Shown: positions 17,724-27,355, numbered from the stretch's first letter. The stretch is 64,000 nucleotides of DNA from Adhaeribacter arboris (GCF_003023845.1 NZ_PYFT01000001.1:620001-684000), one strand, 5' to 3'. Numbers and translations are program-made. Notes: generated by a model not told the origin, from the sequence alone.

Positions 17724-17861
17724 AATTTATAGCTTCTAGTTTTTTCATTTATTTAAGTAGTTTTACAGGAACCGGCAACCACAAGTTTAATCAAGGTAAA
17801 TACTACGCTTTAAGAAATAAAGGTGGTCCGGCGTTCACAGTAAAACGGCTCTTTCTATTTC

Positions 17862-20366
17862 ATGCTTTTTATGCGAAACCTTTATTCGTTGCGCTACCTA
17901 TGTTCTGGTTTTATTTTTTATCTGATTTCCGGCATTGTTCGGGCCCAGGCACCTATCCAATATACCGGCTCCGACATTCAAAAAGAGATTGCTAAATTAA
18001 ATGTGTTGGGTACGGCCCTTTATATGGCAGCCCATCCGGATGATGAAAATACCCGATTAATTGCCTGGCTGGCAAATGAAAAATTACTTAACACCGGTTA
18101 TTTGTCTTTAACCCGCGGCGACGGGGGGCAGAATTTAATTGGGCCGGAAATACGGGAACAATTAGGCGTAATTCGCACGCAGGAACTTTTGCAAGCCCGC
18201 CGGATAGATGGCGGGAAGCAGTTCTTCTCTAGGGCTAATGATTTTGGGTTTTCTAAAGATTGGCAGGAAACGGTACGTATCTGGGACAAAGAACAGGTTT
18301 TAGCCGATATGGTTTGGACCATCCGCAAGTTTAAGCCCGATGTATTGATTACACGTTTTTCTCCTACTCCGGGCGGTACTCATGGGCACCATACCACTTC
18401 CGCCATTCTGGCCGTAGAAGCTTTTACCGCGGCCGGGGATAAAAACCGCTTTCCGGAGCAACTAAATACGGTAGAAGTATGGCAGCCGAAGCGAATACTT
18501 TGGAATACTTCTTCCTTTTTTTATGGACAAAATCAAAAGTTTGATGAAACCGGTAAAGTAATCGTGGATGTGGGCGGCTATAATGCTTTACTCGGAAAAT
18601 CGTACGGGGAACTGGCCGCAGAAAGCCGCAGCATGCACAAAAGCCAAGGATTTGGTAGCGGTGGAGTTCGTGGCAGTTCGAAAGAATATTTCGAAAATTT
18701 AAAAGGAGATAAAGCCACTACTGATTTATTGGAAGGAGTTGATATTTCCTGGAAACGGGTAAAAGGCAGTGAAAAAGTAAGTAAATTACTAGCTAAAGTA
18801 ACGGCTAGCTTTAACCCGGCTAAACCGGCGGCGAGCATCCCCGATTTATTGACCCTGCGAACCGCTTTACAAGCTTTACCCGCCTCGTATTACCGCGATT
18901 TAAAACTTACCGAGTTAGATACTATTATTAAAGCTTGCTTGGGCCTTTACCTGGAAGCGGTAGCTTCTGATCCTACTGGTATTCCGGGTACTCCTCTCGG
19001 GGTAAATATAGAAGGAATAAACCGGTCGGAGATTCCGGTGCAATGGCAGAAATTGAAATTTTTGCCGGTTGGCCAGGATTCTACTTTAAATGCGATATTA
19101 CCTAATAATCAACCTTTCATTATAAAAAGTAAACTTGCCATTCCGGTTAATACCCCTTATTCTCAACCTTATTGGCTCCAGAAGCCGGGCACTACGGGTA
19201 TGTTTACCGTAGAAGATCGTAACTTAATCGGACGTCCGGAAAACCCACCGGCGGTCTCGGTAATGTGTGATTTATTGATTAATAAACAAGCTTTTACCTT
19301 TACCATACCGGTTGTATATAAACGCACGGACCCAGTTGCCGGGGAGGTGTACCGGCCTTTTGAGATTACCCCACCGGTTTTTGTGAGTCTACGGGAAAAA
19401 GTATTTGTTTTTGCTGATGATCAACCTAAACCAGTTAATGTACGGGTAAAATCAGGTCAGGCAGCTATTTCCGGGGATGTTACGCTCTTGGTTCCGGCTG
19501 GTTGGCGGGTAGAACCGCAACGTATTCCTTTTGAACTAACTCAAAAAGGGGAAGAGGCAAGCTATACGTTTACGGTTTATCCCAGCAAAAACCAAAGCGA
19601 AGGGGAGTTAAAAGCTACGGCCATTGTGGACGGTAAAACCTATCAACAAAGTTTAATTTCTATCACGTATCCGCATATTCCGACGCAAACTTTATTGCCT
19701 CTTGCATCGGCTAGAGTAACCAAACTCGACTTAAAAATAAAAGGGCAGCAAATAGCTTACCTTATGGGTGCCGGCGATGAGGTAGCGGCCAGTTTAGCCC
19801 AGATTGGTTACCAGGTAACCATGCTCCAGGACCGGGATATTAACGCGAAAGACTTAGCTAAATTTGATGCGGTTGTAGTTGGAGTTCGGGCGTATAATAC
19901 CCATGACCAGCTAAGGTTTTTACAAAATCAATTAATGGATTACGTTAAAAACGGCGGCACATTGGTAGTTCAGTATAACGTAAATAATGGTTTAGTTACT
20001 AATAAATTAGGGCCTTATCCGTTTAACCTTTCCCGCGATCGAATTACCGACGAAACGGCTCCCGTCCAATTCTTACATCCGGAACACCCGGTCTTAAATT
20101 CTCCGAATAAAATTACTACTAAAGATTTTGAAGGTTGGGTACAGGAAAGAGGGTTATATTTTCCGGATAAATGGGATAAAAACTACGAAGCTATTTTAGC
20201 GGCACATGATCCTGGCGAGCCTGCCCAAAACGGAGGTTTACTGGTAGCTAAATACGGCAAAGGGTATTACATCTATACGGGTTATGCCTGGTTCCGGCAA
20301 TTACCGGCTGGAGTATCCGGTGCTTACCGGATATTTAGTAATATACTAGCCCTCGGGAAGAAATAA
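17862..20366 (+). CDS. PIG-L family deacetylase, large secreted form
   Basis: An 834-residue protein with a signal segment (about 8-29, ending RAQA). The LmbE/PIG-L zinc motif is AAHPDDENTRL (His58, Asp60, Asp61), with the distal zinc ligands in GTHGHHTTSA near 170. The family hydrolyses N-acetyl groups from GlcNAc-type sugars. About 550 extra C-terminal residues include beta-sandwich-like regions (about 390-610) and a final alpha/beta domain (about 630-830; VVVGVRAYNTHDQL) resembling a glutamine-amidotransferase-like fold. The start could also be Met4. It lies between a sulfatase and a symporter, consistent with glycan breakdown outside the cell. Confidence 0.88.
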   Translation: MLFMRNLYSLRYLCSGFIFYLISGIVRAQAPIQYTGSDIQKEIAKLNVLGTALYMAAHPDDENTRLIAWLANEKLLNTGYLSLTRGDGGQNLIGPEIREQLGVIRTQELLQARRIDGGKQFFSRANDFGFSKDWQETVRIWDKEQVLADMVWTIRKFKPDVLITRFSPTPGGTHGHHTTSAILAVEAFTAAGDKNRFPEQLNTVEVWQPKRILWNTSSFFYGQNQKFDETGKVIVDVGGYNALLGKSYGELAAESRSMHKSQGFGSGGVRGSSKEYFENLKGDKATTDLLEGVDISWKRVKGSEKVSKLLAKVTASFNPAKPAASIPDLLTLRTALQALPASYYRDLKLTELDTIIKACLGLYLEAVASDPTGIPGTPLGVNIEGINRSEIPVQWQKLKFLPVGQDSTLNAILPNNQPFIIKSKLAIPVNTPYSQPYWLQKPGTTGMFTVEDRNLIGRPENPPAVSVMCDLLINKQAFTFTIPVVYKRTDPVAGEVYRPFEITPPVFVSLREKVFVFADDQPKPVNVRVKSGQAAISGDVTLLVPAGWRVEPQRIPFELTQKGEEASYTFTVYPSKNQSEGELKATAIVDGKTYQQSLISITYPHIPTQTLLPLASARVTKLDLKIKGQQIAYLMGAGDEVAASLAQIGYQVTMLQDRDINAKDLAKFDAVVVGVRAYNTHDQLRFLQNQLMDYVKNGGTLVVQYNVNNGLVTNKLGPYPFNLSRDRITDETAPVQFLHPEHPVLNSPNKITTKDFEGWVQERGLYFPDKWDKNYEAILAAHDPGEPAQNGGLLVAKYGKGYYIYTGYAWFRQLPAGVSGAYRIFSNILALGKK

Positions 20367-20461
20367 GCATTGCCCTTTAGGCGTTCTTCTAATAATTGCA
20401 AAAGTTCTCTATATTTTACTTAATTCAGTAACACGAATCATCTTCCAATATAAAATACTAA

Positions 20462-20602
20462 ATGTCTGATTCAACCCCCGAAAAAATTACCATAGGAAGA
20501 CCGCCTTTTTTTAAATCCTGGAATGGAATGTACTGGCTGGTAATTGTAAGTTTAGCGGGGCAGATTTTAGTATTTTACCTTATAACCCAAATGTATAAAT
20601 GA
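20462..20602 (+). CDS. 46-residue single-TM micro-protein, coupled to symporter
   Basis: A short gene whose stop overlaps the next start in an ATGA arrangement (ATG 20599, TGA 20600), implying translational coupling. The protein has a polar N-terminus (MSDSTPEKITIGRPPFFKSW) and one membrane helix (about 24-42). Micro-subunits preceding solute:sodium symporters are known in other SSS systems (for example the DUF4212 or YhdT small proteins), but this one was not recognised as any named family. Likely role: a stabilising or regulatory subunit of the symporter. Coding is supported by the overlap and by composition. Confidence 0.7.
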   Translation: MSDSTPEKITIGRPPFFKSWNGMYWLVIVSLAGQILVFYLITQMYK

Positions 20603-22296
20603 GTTCTACGGATTGGTTAGTACTAATCGGAACCCTGGCGTTTATTGTTATTTACGGAGTTTGGAAAACCCGGCAAGCCGATAAGAATATAGAAGGTTAC
20701 CTGAAAGGAGATAATAAGGAACGCTGGTGGATGATGGGGCTCTCCATAATGGCTACTCAAGCCAGTGCCATTACTTTTCTGTCTACCCCGGGGCAAGCCT
20801 ACGAAGACGGTATGCGGTTTATTCAATTTTATTTAGGCTTGCCGCTCGCCATGATTATTATTGCCGCTACTATTATTCCTAATTATTACCGCTTAAAAGT
20901 TTATACCGCCTACGAATACCTGGAGAGCCGCTTCGATTTAAAGTGCCGTTTACTGGCGGCTTTTCTGTTTCTGGTGCAGCGGGGCTTGTCTACGGGGATA
21001 ACTATTTATGCGCCTTCCATTATTTTATCTACCATATTGGGGTGGAGCCTGCAAATTACCATTCTGGTGATGGGGCTGCTGGTAACTATTTATACGGTTT
21101 CTGGGGGCACCCGGGCGGTAAGTGTTACCCACCAGCAGCAAATGGCAATAATGTTATGTGGGATGGTACTCGCCGGCATAACCGTCATGTACATGCTACC
21201 AGATACTATTTCTTTTGGCCAGGCGGTGCAGGTGGCGGGTAAAATGGGGAAACTCAACCTGATAGATTTTAAATTTAATTGGGATGACCGGTATAATTTC
21301 TGGTCCGGAATTTTAGGCGGATCGTTTGTGGCTTTGTCTTATTTCGGGGCCGATCAATCGCAGGTAGGCCGGTATTTATCCGGAGAATCTATTACCCAAA
21401 GCCGCTTGAGCGTATTATTTAATGGCTTGTTAAAAATACCCATGCAATTCCTAATCTTATTTATCGGGGTGCTGGTGTTTTTATTTTATCAGTTTCATCA
21501 ACCACCTATATTTTTTAATCAGGTAGAGAAAAATAAACTAATCAGCTCCGAACATGCGCCGGTCTTACAACAACTGGAAGCAGAATATTCTACTAACTTC
21601 CGGCAAAAACAACAGCAAGTAAACCAATTGGTAGAAGCTCTAAAAACAAATAATGAACCGCAGGTAGCAGCCGTTCAACAAGCCCTAATTGCTACCGAAA
21701 AGCAAGGGAAAGACCTCCGCAAACAAGTTAGTAGCCTTTTACAGAAAGTGGACCCAAAAGGTGAAACCAGAGATACCGATTATGTTTTTATTAACTTTAT
21801 TATTACCTACCTGCCCCACGGGCTTATTGGTTTATTAATTGCCGTTATTTTTAGTGCGGGTATGTCGTCTACAGCCGCCGGCCTTAATTCTTTAGGGTCT
21901 ACCACCGTTATAGATTTTTATAAACGGACGATCCGGCCAGAGGCTACTTCTCAGCATTATGTTTTTATGTCGAAAGTTTTTACGGTGGGTTGGGCCATTA
22001 CCGGAGTTTTGTTTGCGACCTTGGCTTCGCAGTTAGAAAACTTAATTCAGGCCGTTAACCTGCTAGGCTCTTACTTTTATGGACCTATACTCGGTATTTT
22101 TATTGTAGCTTTTTACGTAAAGTATATCCAGTCCCATGCTGCTTTCTGGGGAGCTATATTAGCCCAAGCCGCTGTAATCTTAGTTTCGGTAACTACTAAA
22201 ATGGCTTATTTGTGGTGGAACCCCATTGGCTGCGGATTAGTAATAGTCTTCGGGTTAGTTATTCAGTTTTTACTTAATAAACAACCCAAAAGGTAA
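20599..22296 (+). CDS. Sodium:solute symporter (SSS family)
   Basis: A 565-residue inner-membrane carrier with about 13 hydrophobic segments in the SSS arrangement. TQASAITFLSTPGQAYEDGM (about 53-71) and SAGMSSTAAGLNSLGSTT match the sodium-site regions of the family. Unusually, residues about 301-395 form a long hydrophilic insertion rich in Gln/Glu/Lys (LEAEYSTNFRQKQQQVNQLV) that looks like a helical hairpin or coiled coil between two membrane segments. The substrate is unknown; nearby sulfatase and PIG-L genes suggest a sugar or sugar derivative. It is translated together with the 46-residue micro-protein upstream. Confidence 0.92.
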   Translation: MSSTDWLVLIGTLAFIVIYGVWKTRQADKNIEGYLKGDNKERWWMMGLSIMATQASAITFLSTPGQAYEDGMRFIQFYLGLPLAMIIIAATIIPNYYRLKVYTAYEYLESRFDLKCRLLAAFLFLVQRGLSTGITIYAPSIILSTILGWSLQITILVMGLLVTIYTVSGGTRAVSVTHQQQMAIMLCGMVLAGITVMYMLPDTISFGQAVQVAGKMGKLNLIDFKFNWDDRYNFWSGILGGSFVALSYFGADQSQVGRYLSGESITQSRLSVLFNGLLKIPMQFLILFIGVLVFLFYQFHQPPIFFNQVEKNKLISSEHAPVLQQLEAEYSTNFRQKQQQVNQLVEALKTNNEPQVAAVQQALIATEKQGKDLRKQVSSLLQKVDPKGETRDTDYVFINFIITYLPHGLIGLLIAVIFSAGMSSTAAGLNSLGSTTVIDFYKRTIRPEATSQHYVFMSKVFTVGWAITGVLFATLASQLENLIQAVNLLGSYFYGPILGIFIVAFYVKYIQSHAAFWGAILAQAAVILVSVTTKMAYLWWNPIGCGLVIVFGLVIQFLLNKQPKR

Positions 22297-22580
22297 AAAA
22301 GTGTACTAATTACAAGCAGTAATGTGGTAGTTTTACGTAATTACCACTAGCATTTAGTAAAGCATATTCAGACTTTTACCTGGAGTTTAATTAAACAACT
22401 GTTTTTAAAAGCACTATGCCTGAGTCAATTTAAGGAGAGGCTTGCCAGAAAAAGCTTCCTGTCTCTTGATCGCATTGGGTTTAGCAGTGTTTGATTAGAA
22501 AGACTTCTGATGATTAAAAGTATGCTTAAAGCGGGTTAATTACTTATCTATACTTATGGTGTCGCTCCAAAAAAAATACT

Positions 22581-23315
22581 ATGAACTACTACATCATTAC
22601 AGGAACCAGTAAAGGAATTGGAAAAGCCTTGGCCGAGGCCTTATTGCAGGAAGAGCAAAATTACGTGTATGGTGTCTCGCGCAATTGTTCCATTACCCAT
22701 TCCCGCTACCATCACCAGCCGTTAAACTTATCGGATATTGTGGCTCTGGAAAATAACCTGCACAAAGTATTCCCGGTTTTGAAAAATGCAGAAAGGATTG
22801 TACTAATAAACAATGCCGGGGTAGTAGGAGAAGTGGCTTACATGGGCAGTCAGGCCACGCATAATTTCTCGTACGTGTTTGATGTAAACGTAATGGCTCC
22901 GGCCATTCTAATAAATACCTTTCTGAGCGCGTACCATACGGAGAATTGCCCTAAAATTATTTTAAATATCTCTTCCGGTGCGGGTAAAAGGCCCGTCGAT
23001 GGCTGGTCGGCGTATTGTGCATCTAAAGCCGCTCTGGATATGCTTTCGTTAACCGTGCAGCAAGAACAATTGCTCCTGAATAGTAATGTGCGGGTTTTTT
23101 CCATATCGCCGGGTGTGGTAGATACGGCTATGCAAGACCACATTCGAGACTTGGAAGAAAGTCAGTTCAGTGAAGTAGAAAAATTTAAGAAGTATAAAAA
23201 CGACGGGGCTTTACGGCCACCGGAAGAGGTAGCCGAAAGAATGAAACGCTTCCTGGAGAATTATCAGCAATATAAAGACGTTGTATTCCGGATTGAGTCG
23301 ATTGAGCAGCACTAG
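22581..23315 (+). CDS. SDR-family oxidoreductase, sepiapterin-reductase-like
   Basis: A 244-residue short-chain dehydrogenase. The cofactor motif TGTSKGIGK is at about 7-15, LINNAGVVG at about 75-83, the catalytic Ser in ILNISSG, and Tyr/Lys in AYCASKAALD near 150. The tail SPGVVDTAMQDHIRD matches the YueD/sepiapterin-reductase-like branch, which reduces diketones or pterins with NADPH. It stands alone, convergent with the MFS gene downstream. The substrate is not known. Confidence 0.9.
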   Translation: MNYYIITGTSKGIGKALAEALLQEEQNYVYGVSRNCSITHSRYHHQPLNLSDIVALENNLHKVFPVLKNAERIVLINNAGVVGEVAYMGSQATHNFSYVFDVNVMAPAILINTFLSAYHTENCPKIILNISSGAGKRPVDGWSAYCASKAALDMLSLTVQQEQLLLNSNVRVFSISPGVVDTAMQDHIRDLEESQFSEVEKFKKYKNDGALRPPEEVAERMKRFLENYQQYKDVVFRIESIEQH

Positions 23316-23394
23316 AACTAATCATTTTTTTACTCCCTAACTCAACTATTTTTCTTGGACCAGGATTTTTATTGTGGCTGTGTTTACTAAAGTT

Positions 23395-24672
23395 TTATAC
23401 CGCCTGCTTAATTGGTTCAGGAGTTTTGGTGCGGGTGCCTCTTACTGCGTATAAGGTTATTAAAGCAGATAACAACAGCGAGCCTGCCATAAAGAGGTAA
23501 GAAGCGCCAAAGCTCTTGGTAGAGCTGTTTAAGTAACCCACAATATAGGCTCCGGCAAAAGAACCCAAAGCCCCCATACTATTTATTAAAGCCATGGCGC
23601 CACCCGCCACATTACGGGGTAAAAGTTCGGGGATAATAGCGAAGAAAGGACCGTAAGGAGCGTACATGGCCCCACCCGCCAAAATCAGTAAAACAAACGA
23701 TAACCAAAAATTATCGGAACCAATGGCGTAGGAGCCATAAAAAGCCAAAGCCCCGATTAACAAAAACGGCCACACAAAAGCTTTGCGGTTTAAGGTTTTA
23801 TCGGAGAAGTAAGAGGCGCTGAACATGCCAATTATAGCCAACACATAGGGCACCGACGAAAGCCAGCCGGTTTTAACAATATCCATGTTTGGGGCAGCTT
23901 TAATAATAGACGGTAACCACATTACAAAACCGTAAACGCCAATGCTCCAAAAGGCATATTGAAAACTTAATAAGATAACTGTTCGGGATTTAAATGCTTC
24001 GGCGTAATTTTTAACGGGTTTTATACCTTGTTGTTCGGCCTGTAATTGTTCGGCTAAGGCTCGTTTTTCCGGTTCAGTCAGCCAAGAGGCTTTGGTAGGT
24101 TTATCGTCAACCAATCGCCACCAGAAAAAGGCCCATACTACGGCCGGTAATCCTTCCAGAATAAACATCCAGCGCCAACCTACGGCATTTATTAAGTAAC
24201 CTGATAATATGGACATCCAAAGAATAGTGGCCGGATTACCTAGAATTAAAAAAGTATTTGCCCGGGAACGTTCGGTTTTAGTAAACCAATTACTTAGTAA
24301 AATAAGCATGGCAGGCATTACAGCACTTTCTACTACCCCTAACATAAAACGAATTACAATCAATAAATTCACATTACTAACTAAGCCGGTAGCGGTGGCC
24401 AAACCTCCCCAAAGAATTAAAGACCAGAAAATTAACTTTTTTGCACTGTTATGAGCGGCGTAATGCGCACCCGGAACCTGGAAAAAGAAATAACCTAAAA
24501 AAAACAAAGAGCCTAACAACGAAGACGTGGCAGGAGTAATATTTAAATCGGTAGCCATGCTGCTGGCAGCGCCAAAGCCAAAATTTGCCCGGTCGAGGTA
24601 AGCCAGACTATACGTAATAAAAGCAACCGGAATTAAGCGATACCACCGCGAAGCAGCCAATGTTCTTTTCAT
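23395..24672 (-). CDS. MFS transporter, anion:cation symporter (ACS) type
   Basis: A 425-residue carrier with 12 predicted membrane helices. The N-terminal block YSLAYLDRANFGFGAA and the phrase GSLFFLGYFFFQVPGAHYA are typical of the ACS subfamily (hexuronate, galactonate and tartrate carriers), as are FMLGVVESAVMPAMLILLSNWF and NPATILWMSILSGYLINAVGWRWMF. A likely substrate is a sugar acid, which would fit the uxaB-uxaC genes 15 kb away, but this link is inference. A 9-bp inverted repeat, TTTTGATTC/GAATCAAAA (24698-24725), lies about 25 bp upstream of the start. Confidence 0.9.
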   Translation of the reverse strand: MKRTLAASRWYRLIPVAFITYSLAYLDRANFGFGAASSMATDLNITPATSSLLGSLFFLGYFFFQVPGAHYAAHNSAKKLIFWSLILWGGLATATGLVSNVNLLIVIRFMLGVVESAVMPAMLILLSNWFTKTERSRANTFLILGNPATILWMSILSGYLINAVGWRWMFILEGLPAVVWAFFWWRLVDDKPTKASWLTEPEKRALAEQLQAEQQGIKPVKNYAEAFKSRTVILLSFQYAFWSIGVYGFVMWLPSIIKAAPNMDIVKTGWLSSVPYVLAIIGMFSASYFSDKTLNRKAFVWPFLLIGALAFYGSYAIGSDNFWLSFVLLILAGGAMYAPYGPFFAIIPELLPRNVAGGAMALINSMGALGSFAGAYIVGYLNSSTKSFGASYLFMAGSLLLSALITLYAVRGTRTKTPEPIKQAV

Positions 24673-24974
24673 GGTAAAATAATAAGGCAGTTGTTATTTT
24701 TGATTCTTAAATAAGCGAATCAAAATAAAGTATTTTTTGCCAAGCTGCAAGCAGTTGGTATTTTCCAGCGAAATAAGATGGCGGAACGAGGTTGTAACTT
24801 AACTAAGAGACAAGTTAAATTTGAATAAAATTAATAAGGAAGATGCGTTTTGCTGTTGTCCGGGTTTGTTTGGAAAGGTACAGTATACCAAATGGAAACA
24901 ACGAATAGGTGTTTATTACATTAATGAATGATTTCTGGTAGAACATGCCTACCCAATTGCATCAAAAATTGGTT
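24673..24974. promoter_or_regulatory. Upstream region of ACS transporter with a dyad
   Basis: The 302-bp gap holds TTTTGATTC (24698-24706) and its exact inverse GAATCAAAA (24717-24725), separated by 10 bp. This could be an operator or 5'-UTR hairpin for the transporter gene. Nothing else was seen. Confidence 0.35.
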
Positions 24975-25466
24975 TTAAGGCTTTTTTCCAACTGTCCAGC
25001 CTGCACGAGGTACAGGTTCGCTGGCTGGACCGGCAATAAGCCGGTCGGCAACAATACCGGTAGTAAAGGCATATATTCCTTTGTGGATCAAATCAATTAC
25101 TTGTTCATCTTTGGGCCAGGTCCAGGGTAAGGCGCCTACGCCCGTAACATTTTCCAGGGTTTGGTCACTCAGCAAACGGACATTCATGAATAAAAACGAA
25201 CCTACCGGACCACGTACCCCTAACTCGGCCATAAGGCCACGAACAACACCCATCAGAATACCCTGACCCCAGTGCATTGTCCAATTTAAACCTAGACGTT
25301 CCTCGTCGGGTTTATGCGGTAATCCTAGTAAGCGCTCCAAAGTATGGGCGGGTACATAGGAGTCTGGTCGATGCGTAAATAATTGCTCTATTTTCTCGGC
25401 CAAAGTCATGGCGGCAACACCGGCTAAACCTGCTGCTAATCCATTTATAATTGCCTTGCTCGTCAT
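24975..25466 (-). CDS. Hypothetical membrane protein, YagU/DUF1440-like appearance
   Basis: A 163-residue protein with an N-terminal hydrophobic segment (INGLAAGLAGVAAMTLAEKI, residues 7-26), a second region GQGILMGVVRGLMAEL and a final helix near residues 125-147 (LIHKGIYAFTTGIVADRL). The layout and the early Gly/Ala-rich helix with AMTLAEKIEQ resemble small Bacteroidota inner-membrane proteins of the YagU type, but no family is certain. It is preceded by AGGAGG 11 bp before the ATG, a strong Shine-Dalgarno that is unusual in this phylum. Confidence 0.7.
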   Translation of the reverse strand: MTSKAIINGLAAGLAGVAAMTLAEKIEQLFTHRPDSYVPAHTLERLLGLPHKPDEERLGLNWTMHWGQGILMGVVRGLMAELGVRGPVGSFLFMNVRLLSDQTLENVTGVGALPWTWPKDEQVIDLIHKGIYAFTTGIVADRLIAGPASEPVPRAGWTVGKKP

Positions 25467-25477
25467 AATAATTCTTT

Positions 25478-25483
25478 CCTCCT
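25478..25483 (-). promoter_or_regulatory. Strong Shine-Dalgarno (AGGAGG)
   Basis: The minus strand reads AGGAGGAAAGAATTATT directly before the ATG at 25466. Most genes in this window lack any such motif, so this start is unusually well marked. Confidence 0.6.
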
Positions 25484-25710
25484 AAATCCTGAATAGATAT
25501 GGTACTACTAAAAAATTTAATTAGGTATCTGCCTTCAGTATTTATAAATAAGTAAATAACTCCGGCAAAATGTTTCTGCTTTTACGATTGCCATACAGGA
25601 TAGTTCTCCCGTTCTACCTGTATGGCTTTATAGAATTAGAGTTAAAAACAGAGAAGTAATTCGTTGGTTTTTGGTTTGTAGAAATACTCCAAAAATTTAA
25701 AAGAATTATC

Positions 25711-25742
25711 TTGCATGTTGATAATGAAGTAGTTTATATTTG
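25711..25742 (+). promoter_or_regulatory. Bacteroidota-type promoter for the MATE gene
   Basis: TTG at 25711-25713 and TATATTTG at 25735-25742 (TAnnTTTG consensus) are separated by 21 bp. Transcription would start near 25750, giving a 5' UTR of about 130 nt. Confidence 0.55.
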
Positions 25743-25877
25743 TGCGTCAATTGCGAAGGTCCATGATTGTTTTAGCAGCCCCCACCTTTATTTAGGGCTC
25801 CATTCCTTTCTTAATAATTCTTTAGGCCATGCATCTGCATCGTGCCTCATTATTTTTTAATTTTTTTCTTTTTAATC

Positions 25878-27302
25878 ATGTCGCAAACTGTCAAAACTCA
25901 GCGAAAGCAAGCTGCTTTCTTTTCATTACTTAAAGAATCCTTACACGGAGGCGAAATAGATTATACCGTTGGCAGTATCCGCCGGTCTGTTATTTTGCTG
26001 GCCATACCAATGGTGCTCGAAATGATACTGGAGTCGGTATTTGCTTTGGTTGATCTGTATTTTGTGGGCCATTTGCACAATAGTAGCTACGCCATTCAAA
26101 CGGTAGGTTTAACCGAATCGGTTTTAACGGTTATTTACTCATTAGCCATTGGTATAAGCATGGCGGCTACGGCCGTAGTAGCCCGGCGCATCGGAGAAAA
26201 AGAGCCGGTAGCGGCGGCTAAGGCAGGGATGCAAGCCATTTTAATTTCGGTTGGGCTGAACATTCTCATCAGTATTCTAGGATTGGTGTTTGCCACTAAC
26301 ATATTGTTATGGATGGGTGCTTCGCCGGAAGTAGCGCAACGTGGTACACCTTTTATGCAGATTATGATGGGCAGCAGCATCTTTATTATGTTACTGTTCC
26401 TGATTAATGGCATTTTCCGAGGAGCGGGTAACGCGGCTATCGCCATGAAAAGTTTGTGGGTAGCCAATGCCACCAATATAATTTTATGCCCGGTTTTTAT
26501 TAACGGTTTCGGACCGATACCCGCTTTTGGGCTTTCTGGAGCAGCTATTGCTACTACTTTGGGTCGCGGATTAGGCGTATTGTACCAGATATACCATTTA
26601 GTTAATGGTAAACATACCTTAAAAGTATTAGCCAGCCACTTTATTCCGGATTGGGCACAAATGAAAGCTTTAGTAAAAATTGCTTCACCGGCTGTTTTGC
26701 AATTCGTAATTGCTTCGTGCAGCTGGATTTTTCTGGCGCAGTTAGTGGCAACCACCGGTGGTGATCATGGTTCGGCGGGTTACCAGACGGCCTTACGACT
26801 CCTGATGTTTTTTATGCTACCCGCTTGGGGCCTGAGTAACGCAGCTTCTACGCTAGTCGGTCAGAATTTGGGTGCTAAAGAAATCCAGCGGGCCGAGGAC
26901 TCCGTAATAAAAACGGCTAAATACAATGTGTTGTTTATGGCGGTTATTACGGTACTTAGTTTGGCTGGAGCGCGGGTATTTGTTTCTTTTTTTACGAACG
27001 ATCTGCAAATTCAGGAAGTCGCTATTCAAGCCATCCAGATTATGAGCTTGGGCTATATTTTTTACGGAATGGGTATGGTATTAATCAATGCTTTTAACGG
27101 GGCCGGTGATACTTGGACACCCACTTGGGTAAATCTTTTTGGTTTCTGGTTTTTTCAGATTCCCCTGGCTTATTTACTGGCAAAGGTTTTTCAAATGGGA
27201 CCAACCGGGGTATTTATTGCTATTCCGGTATCCGAAACAGCTATTACCTTAGCCAGCATTGTTCTTTTCCGGAGAGGCAAATGGAAAAAGATAAAAGTTT
27301 AA
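25878..27302 (+). CDS. MATE family efflux transporter
   Basis: An inner-membrane antiporter of the multidrug and toxin extrusion family with 12 hydrophobic segments in two similar halves (SIRRSVILLAIPMVLEMILES opens the first; LVKIASPAVLQFVIASC opens the second). It is thought to export cationic drugs or metabolites using Na+ or H+. The frame extends upstream to 25842, but that part is T-rich and unnatural, so the ATG at 25878 (MSQTVKTQRKQ) is preferred, giving 474 residues. A hairpin terminator follows at 27356. Confidence 0.93.
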   Translation: MSQTVKTQRKQAAFFSLLKESLHGGEIDYTVGSIRRSVILLAIPMVLEMILESVFALVDLYFVGHLHNSSYAIQTVGLTESVLTVIYSLAIGISMAATAVVARRIGEKEPVAAAKAGMQAILISVGLNILISILGLVFATNILLWMGASPEVAQRGTPFMQIMMGSSIFIMLLFLINGIFRGAGNAAIAMKSLWVANATNIILCPVFINGFGPIPAFGLSGAAIATTLGRGLGVLYQIYHLVNGKHTLKVLASHFIPDWAQMKALVKIASPAVLQFVIASCSWIFLAQLVATTGGDHGSAGYQTALRLLMFFMLPAWGLSNAASTLVGQNLGAKEIQRAEDSVIKTAKYNVLFMAVITVLSLAGARVFVSFFTNDLQIQEVAIQAIQIMSLGYIFYGMGMVLINAFNGAGDTWTPTWVNLFGFWFFQIPLAYLLAKVFQMGPTGVFIAIPVSETAITLASIVLFRRGKWKKIKV

Positions 27303-27355
27303 CCCTCGGGATGAACGGTGTTTTTTAAGTATCTTATTAAAATTTGCGTTAGGTT

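Larger units (their letters stand above)
25467..25877. other. Divergent gap before the MATE gene
   Basis: A 411-bp AT-rich region. It holds the strong Shine-Dalgarno of the leftward gene and the TTG / TATATTTG promoter of the rightward MATE gene (25711-25742), followed by an AGCCC...GGGCT dyad near 25777-25799. No recognisable riboswitch. Confidence 0.5.

Noticed and set aside
25777-25799. Possible riboswitch upstream of the MATE gene
   Set aside because: Only a short AGCCC/GGGCT dyad; the conserved cores of guanidine or other transporter-linked riboswitches are missing.
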